From contig JAAUOI010000094.1 of assembly GCA_012036375.1 (NCBI GenBank), positions 1-9,661 on the forward strand: a stretch of 9,661 nt of DNA, read 5' to 3'. Each line of letters opens with the position of its first letter. The first letter of the stretch is position 1. Made by a program: the position numbers and the translations under genes. The notes beneath the pieces are model-generated. The model had not been told where the DNA came from. It made no database searches and saw nothing but the letters and a program-made list of their open reading frames with translations. Positions 5,051 through 9,661 of this stretch are shown piece after piece. The DNA is from Allobrachymonas sp. (GTDB lineage: Bacteria > Pseudomonadota > Gammaproteobacteria > Burkholderiales > Burkholderiaceae_C).

Positions 5051-7174
5051 TTAGCGCACGCGCATACCCGGCTGCGCGCCGGGGAAGGGCTCTAGGACGT
5101 AAATACCTGGGTTGGCTTTCTCGTCTTGATGCGAGCCTGCGAGCACCATGCCTTCGCTGATGCCGAATTTCATTTTGCGCGGCGCGAGGTTGGCGACCAT
5201 TACGGTCAGCTTGCCCACGAGCTGCTCGGGTTTGTACATGCTGGCGATGCCGCTGAAGACGTTTCTGTGCTTTCCTTCACCCACGTCGAGGGTGAGGCGC
5301 AGCAGTTTGGTGGAGCCTTCGACAGACTCACAGTTAACGATTTTGGCGATGCGCAAATCGATTTTGGCGAAATCGTCGATGGTGATGGTCGGGGCGATGG
5401 CTTCGCCGCCGGGCAGGCTGGTTGCTACTGATTCAGTAGCATTCGGCGCATATTCTATGCCGGCTGGAGGCTCAAAAAGCGCTTCAAGTTGCTCTTTTGT
5501 GACGCGCTGCATGAGGTGTTGATATTCACCCACAGCATGGCCGACTTCTAAAGGCGTCAGCGCATTGTCCCAATTCAGTTCGCCACAGTTCAAGAACCTC
5601 TCAGCCTCACGGGCCAAATTGGGTAGTACTGGCTTAAGGCATGCAACCAAGACCTTAAATCGAATAATGCAATCCGAGCAGAATTCAGCAGCTCGTGCGG
5701 AGTTCCCTTGCTTCACCAAATCCCATGGCGCAGTGCTGGCGATGGCGGAATTCATGAAGTCAGCACTTTCCATGATGATTCGCATCGCTTTGGAGTATTC
5801 GCGATTGTCGTAGTGCCTTTTGACTTGATCAACAAGCAAGTTGAAATCGTGATGTGAGTCTTTGGGATACTGGCTTTTCACCAGTTTACCGTCAGGCAGA
5901 AACTTCGCCGCTCGGCTGGCAATATTGACAAACTTGCCAATCAAATCCGAATTCACCCGCAACATGAAATCTTCCGCATTGAAATCAATGTCTTCATTGC
6001 GCGCAGAGAGCTTGGCGGCGAGGTAATAGCGCAGCCATTCGGGGTTCATTCCTAGATTCAGATATTTGAGTGGATCGAGTCCCGTGCCACGGCTCTTGCT
6101 CATCTTTTCGCCGTTGTTGACAGTCAGGAAGCCATGCACGAAGACGTTGTTCGGCGTTTTGCGGCCGCTGAATTTGAGCATCGCGGGCCAGAAGAGCGTG
6201 TGGAAGGTGACGATGTCTTTGCCGATGAAATGGTATTGCTCGGTGTCGGGCGCAGCAATGTAGTCGTCGAAACTGCGGGTGTCGCCATGCTTGGCTTTGG
6301 GGCCGCCTTTGTCAAACCAGTTTTTGAGCGAGGCCAGGTAGCCGACCGGGGCATCGAGCCAGACGTAGAAATACTTGCCCGGCGCGTCGGGGATTTCGAT
6401 GCCGAAATAGGGCGCGTCGCGGGAAATGTCCCAGTCGCCCAAGCCCTCACTCTTGCTTCCGTCGGGGTTGGTACGAACGGTGAACCATTCCTTGATTTTG
6501 TTGGCCACCTCGGGCTGCAACTTGCCATCTTGCGTCCATTCCTCCAAGAATTTCACGCAGCGTGGATCGGAGAGCTTGAAGAAGAAGTGTTCGGAGTTTT
6601 TGAGTTCTGGCTTGGCGCCAGAAAGCGCGGAGTAGGGGTTGATCAAATCAGTGGGGGCATACACTGCGCCGCAGTTCTCGCAGTTGTCGCCGTATTGGTC
6701 TTTCGCATGGCACTTTGGGCATTCGCCTTTGATGTAACGATCTGGGAGGAACATGTTTTTCTCAGGGTCGAAAAACTGCTCAATCGTGCGTACTTCGATC
6801 AAACTGCCGCCGTTTTCCGCACTGATGTCGCGTAAGTCGCGGTAAATTTGGCGAGCCAGTTCGGTGTTTTCGGGTGAATGCGTGCTGTGCCAGTTGTCAA
6901 AGCTGATGTGAAAGCCGTCGAGATATTGCTTGCGGCCTGCGGCGATATCCGCCACGAACTGCTCGGGCGTTTTCCCCGCTTTCTCGGCAGCGATCATGAT
7001 GGGCGCGCCATGTGTGTCGTCCGCGCCCACGAAGTTCACCTGATGCCCCTGCATCCTCTGAAACCGCACCCAGATATCGGCCTGGATGTATTCCATGATG
7101 TGGCCAATGTGGAAGTTGCCGTTGGCATACGGCAGGGCCGTCGTGACGAAGAGCTGGCGGGGTGTGGAAGTCAT
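5051..7174 (-). CDS. metG: Methionyl-tRNA synthetase
   Basis: This class I aminoacyl-tRNA synthetase charges tRNA-Met in the cytoplasm. The 707-residue product has the Rossmann-fold HIGH motif at 22-25 (within ANGNFHIGHIMEY). It has one zinc knuckle with cysteines 152, 155, 165 and 168 (CxxC-x9-CxxC, the E. coli-like form) and the KMSKS loop at 357-361 (NNGEKMSKSRGTG). The anticodon-binding helical domain follows. The C-terminal 111 residues (597-707, IDDFAKIDLRIAKI ... NLAPRKMKFGISEGMVLA) are the OB-fold tRNA-binding domain that also dimerises bacterial MetRS. The start ATG at 7174 gives the usual short leader before the LFVTTALPYANG motif. It is divergent from mrp with 101 bp between the starts, and the inositol oxygenase gene lies 100 bp beyond its stop on the same strand. 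All key residues are present; no oddity was seen. Confidence 0.98.
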   Translation of the reverse strand: MTSTPRQLFVTTALPYANGNFHIGHIMEYIQADIWVRFQRMQGHQVNFVGADDTHGAPIMIAAEKAGKTPEQFVADIAAGRKQYLDGFHISFDNWHSTHSPENTELARQIYRDLRDISAENGGSLIEVRTIEQFFDPEKNMFLPDRYIKGECPKCHAKDQYGDNCENCGAVYAPTDLINPYSALSGAKPELKNSEHFFFKLSDPRCVKFLEEWTQDGKLQPEVANKIKEWFTVRTNPDGSKSEGLGDWDISRDAPYFGIEIPDAPGKYFYVWLDAPVGYLASLKNWFDKGGPKAKHGDTRSFDDYIAAPDTEQYHFIGKDIVTFHTLFWPAMLKFSGRKTPNNVFVHGFLTVNNGEKMSKSRGTGLDPLKYLNLGMNPEWLRYYLAAKLSARNEDIDFNAEDFMLRVNSDLIGKFVNIASRAAKFLPDGKLVKSQYPKDSHHDFNLLVDQVKRHYDNREYSKAMRIIMESADFMNSAIASTAPWDLVKQGNSARAAEFCSDCIIRFKVLVACLKPVLPNLAREAERFLNCGELNWDNALTPLEVGHAVGEYQHLMQRVTKEQLEALFEPPAGIEYAPNATESVATSLPGGEAIAPTITIDDFAKIDLRIAKIVNCESVEGSTKLLRLTLDVGEGKHRNVFSGIASMYKPEQLVGKLTVMVANLAPRKMKFGISEGMVLAGSHQDEKANPGIYVLEPFPGAQPGMRVR

Positions 7175-7275
7175 GGCTAATTTTGCGACTTTTTATAAGG
7201 GGAACCCCTGATTTTATGGGGCTTCGGTACACTCAGGCGATTCTTTCCCTTTTGCCTGACTACAAAGCATTCTCT
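7175..7275. promoter_or_regulatory. Divergent metG/mrp promoter region with G4/C4 inverted repeats
   Basis: This 101-bp gap must hold the promoters of both divergent genes. An AT-rich TTTTTATAAG at 7190-7199 could serve as a -10 region, but I cannot define a convincing -35. AGGGG-AA-CCCCT at 7198-7209 is a tight inverted repeat, and a third block, GGGG at 7218-7221, can pair with the same CCCC (7205-7208). That gives two mutually exclusive hairpins in RNA from either strand. No strong ribosome binding site precedes either start codon. Confidence 0.35.
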
Positions 7276-8364
7276 ATGGCCACCAACGAACAGATTCTCG
7301 ATGCGCTCAAAAGCGTGATGGACACCAACACCGGCAAAGATTTTGTGAGCAGCAAATGCATCAAAAATCTCAACGTCTCTGAGGGTGATGTGAGCTTTGA
7401 TGTCGAGCTAGGCTATCCCGCCAAAAGCCAAATCCCCGCATTTCGCAAAGCGCTGATCGCCGCCGCCAAGAGCGTGGCGGGCGTGGACAACGTCTCTTGC
7501 AACGTGACCACCAAAATCGTCGCGCATGCGGCGCAGCGCGGCGTGGCGCTGATGCCGACGGTGAAAAACATCGTGGCTGTGGCATCAGGCAAGGGCGGCG
7601 TGGGCAAGAGCACCACCACGGTCAACCTCGCGCTGGCGCTCGCCGCCGAGGGCGCGCGCGTCGGCATTTTGGACGCGGATATTTACGGCCCGAGCCAGCC
7701 GATGATGATGGGCATTGAAGGGCGCCCCGAGAGCGAAGACGGCAAAACCATGGAGCCGATGGAGAACTACGGCGTGCAGGTGATGAGCATTGGCTTCCTC
7801 GTGAACCAAGACGAAGCCATGATCTGGCGCGGCCCCATGGCCACGCAGGCGCTGGAGCAACTGATTCGCCAGACCAATTGGAAAGATTTGGATTACCTCA
7901 TCGTCGATATGCCACCCGGAACGGGCGATATTCAGCTCACGCTTTCCCAACGTGTACCGATGACGGGCGCTGTGATCGTTACCACGCCGCAAGACATTGC
8001 GCTGCTGGACGCGAAAAAAGGCGTGGCGATGTTTGAAAAAGTCGGCGTGCCGATTCTGGGCGTGGTGGAGAACATGGCGGTTCACGTCTGCGAAAAATGC
8101 GGCCACACCGAACATATCTTTGGCGAAGACGGCGGCAAACGTTATGCGGCTGAGAAAGGCATTGACTACCTCGGCGCTTTGCCCTTGAATCTCAGCATCC
8201 GCGTCAACGCCGACAGCGGCCGCCCCACGATGGTGACTGATCCCGATGGCGATATTGCTGGCATCTACAAAGCCGTGGCGCGGCAAGTGGCCATCAAAAT
8301 CGCCGCAAAAGCCAAAGACTTCTCATCGAAGTTCCCCTCGATCAAGATCAGCAAAGATACTTGA
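7276..8364 (+). CDS. apbC: Mrp/ApbC iron-sulfur cluster carrier ATPase
   Basis: Mrp/ApbC (also called NBP35-like) is a dimeric cytoplasmic P-loop ATPase that binds a [4Fe-4S] cluster and transfers it to apoproteins. The 362-residue product has an N-terminal MIP18/DUF59-like domain (residues 1-90). The deviant Walker A SGKGGVGKST follows at 104-113, then DADIYGPSQP at 133-142, the switch/Walker B region VDMPPGTGD at 210-218, and the cluster-binding pair C272-x-x-C275 in VCEKCGH. It ends with a short basic tail. The ATG at 7276 is chosen because the family begins with an 'ATNEQIL-ALK' type N-terminus; the frame is open further upstream to 7162 but would overlap metG. The divergent metG-mrp arrangement is also known from E. 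coli. Junction repeat copy C starts 11 bp after its stop. Confidence 0.96.
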   Translation: MATNEQILDALKSVMDTNTGKDFVSSKCIKNLNVSEGDVSFDVELGYPAKSQIPAFRKALIAAAKSVAGVDNVSCNVTTKIVAHAAQRGVALMPTVKNIVAVASGKGGVGKSTTTVNLALALAAEGARVGILDADIYGPSQPMMMGIEGRPESEDGKTMEPMENYGVQVMSIGFLVNQDEAMIWRGPMATQALEQLIRQTNWKDLDYLIVDMPPGTGDIQLTLSQRVPMTGAVIVTTPQDIALLDAKKGVAMFEKVGVPILGVVENMAVHVCEKCGHTEHIFGEDGGKRYAAEKGIDYLGALPLNLSIRVNADSGRPTMVTDPDGDIAGIYKAVARQVAIKIAAKAKDFSSKFPSIKISKDT

Positions 8365-8375
8365 TTTTTAGCAAA

Positions 8376-8442
8376 TTTATAAGCGTTTTATGCCGATAGC
8401 CGGCATAAAAACGTGCGCGGATCGCTATTGAATTAGTAGCAT
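8376..8442 (+). repeat. Convergent-junction repeat, copy C
   Basis: This fills the gap between the stop codons of mrp and the 3-hydroxybutyrate dehydrogenase gene. It matches copy B almost block for block (TAGCCGGCA, A-run, ACGTGCGC, GCTAT, AGTAGCATCT). The strongest hairpin is a perfect 10-bp stem 8386-8395/8401-8410 with a 5-nt loop. A second small stem pairs 8424-8428 with 8436-8440. The T-tract precedes and the A-tract follows the first stem on both strands, so it is not a textbook intrinsic terminator, though a role in 3'-end formation of converging transcripts is plausible. Confidence 0.7.
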
Positions 8443-9231
8443 CTACTGCGCCGTCCAGCCGCCATCCACAGCCCAAGCCTGCCCGCGCACATTCGCGGCA
8501 GCCTCTTGGCAGAGGAAGACGGCGAGTTCGCCGAGTTGCTCTGGCGTGGTGAATTGCAGACTGGGTTGTTTTTCGCCGAGCAGGTCTTTGCTTGCTTGCT
8601 CTACTGTGATGCCTTCTTTCGCGGCTCTAGCGTCGATTTGCTTTTGTACGAGTGGCGTGAGCACCCAGCCGGGGCAGATGGCGTTGACGGTGATGCCTGT
8701 GGTGGCGGTTTCCAGTGCGATGGATTTGGTCAAGCCTACGAGGCCATGCTTGGCGGCGACGTAGGCTGATTTTTCTTTCGAGGCAACGAGGCCATGCGCG
8801 GAGGCGATGTTGATGATGCGGCCCCAGTTTTTGGCGCGCATGCCGGGCATGGCCAGGCGCGTGGTGTGGAAGGCGCTGGAGAGGTTGATGGCGATGATCG
8901 CGTCCCATTTCTCAACTGAGAAGTTTTCCACGGGGCTCACATGCTGAATGCCCGCGTTGTTCACCAAAATATCGACCATACCGAATTCTTTGACGGCGAA
9001 GGCAATCAGCTGCTCAATCTCGGCAGGCTTGCTCATATCCGCGCCGTGATAGGCGACTTTTGCGCCGTGCGAAGCGATCTGCGCCCGCGCCGCTGCAATG
9101 CTGGCCGCATCGCCAAAGCCATTGAGCACGATGTTCGCGCCTTGTTTAGCGAGTTCACTGGCGATGCCAAGGCCGATGCCGCTGGTCGAGCCGGTGACGA
9201 GGGCGGTTTTGTTGTGGAGAGTGGAAGTCAT
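8443..9231 (-). CDS. bdhA: D-3-hydroxybutyrate dehydrogenase (SDR family)
   Basis: This enzyme oxidises D-3-hydroxybutyrate to acetoacetate with NAD+, the step that follows polyhydroxybutyrate depolymerisation. The 262-residue product has the SDR cofactor motif TGSTSGIG at 13-20, NNAG at 91-94, and the catalytic set N116, S144, Y157, K161. Residues known to bind the substrate in Pseudomonas fragi HBDH are all present with a +2 offset: Q96, H146, K154, W189, Q198 and W259. This makes the specific assignment much safer than a generic SDR call. The frame ends GGWTAQ as in the family. The ATG at 9231 has no clear ribosome binding site. Its stop codon touches junction repeat copy C, and mrp converges from the other side. 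The upstream DUF4143 frame runs into its first 77 bp on the same strand. Confidence 0.93.
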   Translation of the reverse strand: MTSTLHNKTALVTGSTSGIGLGIASELAKQGANIVLNGFGDAASIAAARAQIASHGAKVAYHGADMSKPAEIEQLIAFAVKEFGMVDILVNNAGIQHVSPVENFSVEKWDAIIAINLSSAFHTTRLAMPGMRAKNWGRIINIASAHGLVASKEKSAYVAAKHGLVGLTKSIALETATTGITVNAICPGWVLTPLVQKQIDARAAKEGITVEQASKDLLGEKQPSLQFTTPEQLGELAVFLCQEAAANVRGQAWAVDGGWTAQ

Positions 9232-9661
9232 GATGGGGCGCGGGAGTGATGCAAGATAAGCATTGTCGTTGCTGTTTCAATGAGTGGTGGGGGTTAAGTG
9301 TTACTGGCGTAGGGCGAGTGCGTAATGCGCTCCATGCGTGGACGGACCAATTGCTACGTGCTTGCCCCTGATCACCACCAAAGATGACGCGGCCCGAAGC
9401 AAGATGCTGGGGATGGGCTTTGGCGAATTGCTCTAAGCCTTTGAAGTAGTCGGAATTGACGGTGGCGCCGGCCTTGATTTCGATGGCGTGCACGCGCGAG
9501 GCTTCTGGAATGAGTAAATCAATTTCATGCCCGATGGAGTCGCGGTAGAAGTAAAGAGGCTGGTTGTAGCCAAAATGCCATTGATCTTTGAGCGCCTCCA
9601 TCACGATGAAATTTTCAAACAAATGCCCCCAAAGTGGGTCGCGAGCAAGCTGCTCGGCGCT
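9155..9661 (-). CDS. AAA ATPase with DUF4143 domain, C-terminal part (partial)
   Basis: The frame enters from the right edge of the window and reads SAEQLARDPLWGHLFENFIV, a typical start of the DUF4143 core. It continues with QPLYFYRDSIGHEIDLLIP and HAIEIKAGATVNSDYFKGL, then GGDQGQARSNW. The E-x-D...E-x-K arrangement (HEIDLLIP, then AIEIKAG) is the PD-(D/E)xK-nuclease-like signature of this family. The N-terminal P-loop ATPase domain lies outside the window. These proteins are common, mobile and of uncertain function; some have been proposed to be linked to toxin-antitoxin or defence settings. Family similarity ends at about 9320 (WSALR). The remaining 55 or so residues to the stop at 9157-9155 are compositionally odd and run into the dehydrogenase gene. 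A stop in another frame at 9303-9301 hints at an altered C-terminus or one more indel. Confidence 0.75.
   Translation of the reverse strand, partial: SAEQLARDPLWGHLFENFIVMEALKDQWHFGYNQPLYFYRDSIGHEIDLLIPEASRVHAIEIKAGATVNSDYFKGLEQFAKAHPQHLASGRVIFGGDQGQARSNWSVHAWSALRTRPTPVTLNPHHSLKQQRQCLSCITPAPHHDFHSPQQNRPRHRLDQRHRPWHRQ
9254..9280 (-). promoter_or_regulatory. Possible promoter of the 3-hydroxybutyrate dehydrogenase gene
   Basis: Reading the minus strand, TTGAAA (9280-9275) and TTATCT (9259-9254) are separated by 15 bp and lie just upstream of the ATG at 9231. The -35 match is good (5 of 6) but the spacer is two bases short of the optimum and the -10 is weak, so this is only a candidate. Confidence 0.22.

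Noticed and set aside
6134..6835. 233-codon + strand open frame inside metG
   Set aside because: It is an antisense shadow of a highly conserved synthetase gene; the composition reflects codon bias of the other strand.
7162..7275. Upstream extension of the mrp frame from an ATG at 7162
   Set aside because: It would overlap metG and add 38 residues unlike the family N-terminus; the ATG at 7276 fits the family.
7585..8286. 233-codon minus-strand open frame opposite mrp
   Set aside because: It is antisense to the ATPase with intact Walker motifs; the H- and A-rich product looks like shadow translation.
8386..8410. The 10-bp hairpin of repeat copy C called as a classical terminator
   Set aside because: On both strands the T-tract precedes the stem and an A-tract follows, the reverse of the normal order, so it is reported as a repeat instead.

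Overview
The window looks like chromosomal DNA from a member of the Burkholderiales, most likely a Comamonadaceae-like betaproteobacterium. The evidence is the ParC C-terminus, the ScpA sequence with a DUF3460 gene directly upstream, the two-domain OmlA/BamE-like lipoprotein, the metG/mrp divergent pair, a 3-hydroxybutyrate dehydrogenase typical of polyhydroxybutyrate users, and a dispersed intergenic repeat of a kind I recall from this family. Most of the window is ordinary housekeeping sequence. No phage, transposase, CRISPR, tRNA or rRNA was seen.

Layout, left to right. The 3' end of parC (+) is followed by a small exported DUF11-like protein (+), whose apparent N-terminus is encoded by a palindromic repeat. 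Then come scpA (-) and its upstream partner DUF3460 (-, frameshifted). Divergent from these is an OmlA/BamE-like lipoprotein gene (+, split by a frameshift). Facing it is an apparent operon on the minus strand: a myo-inositol oxygenase gene followed by a STAS-less SulP anion transporter (frameshifted). A 37-bp near-perfect inverted repeat lies 34 bp upstream of the oxygenase start. Further right are metG (-) and divergent mrp/apbC (+), then a D-3-hydroxybutyrate dehydrogenase (-), and at the right edge the C-terminal part of an AAA/DUF4143 protein (-).

The most interesting part is the oxygenase-SulP pair at 2793-5021. The oxygenase keeps all six diiron ligands and the signature motifs of eukaryotic MIOX, so conversion of myo-inositol to D-glucuronate is a strong inference. 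The SulP partner and the palindromic operator-like site suggest a small regulated uptake/oxidation module. No glucuronate catabolic gene or regulator gene is visible in the window.

Three genes (DUF3460, the BamE-like lipoprotein and SulP) each appear to lack exactly one base, within about 1.7 kb. This may mean real decay, but consensus sequencing error is at least as likely and should be excluded first. A 65-75 bp repeat sits in the same orientation at all three convergent gene junctions.
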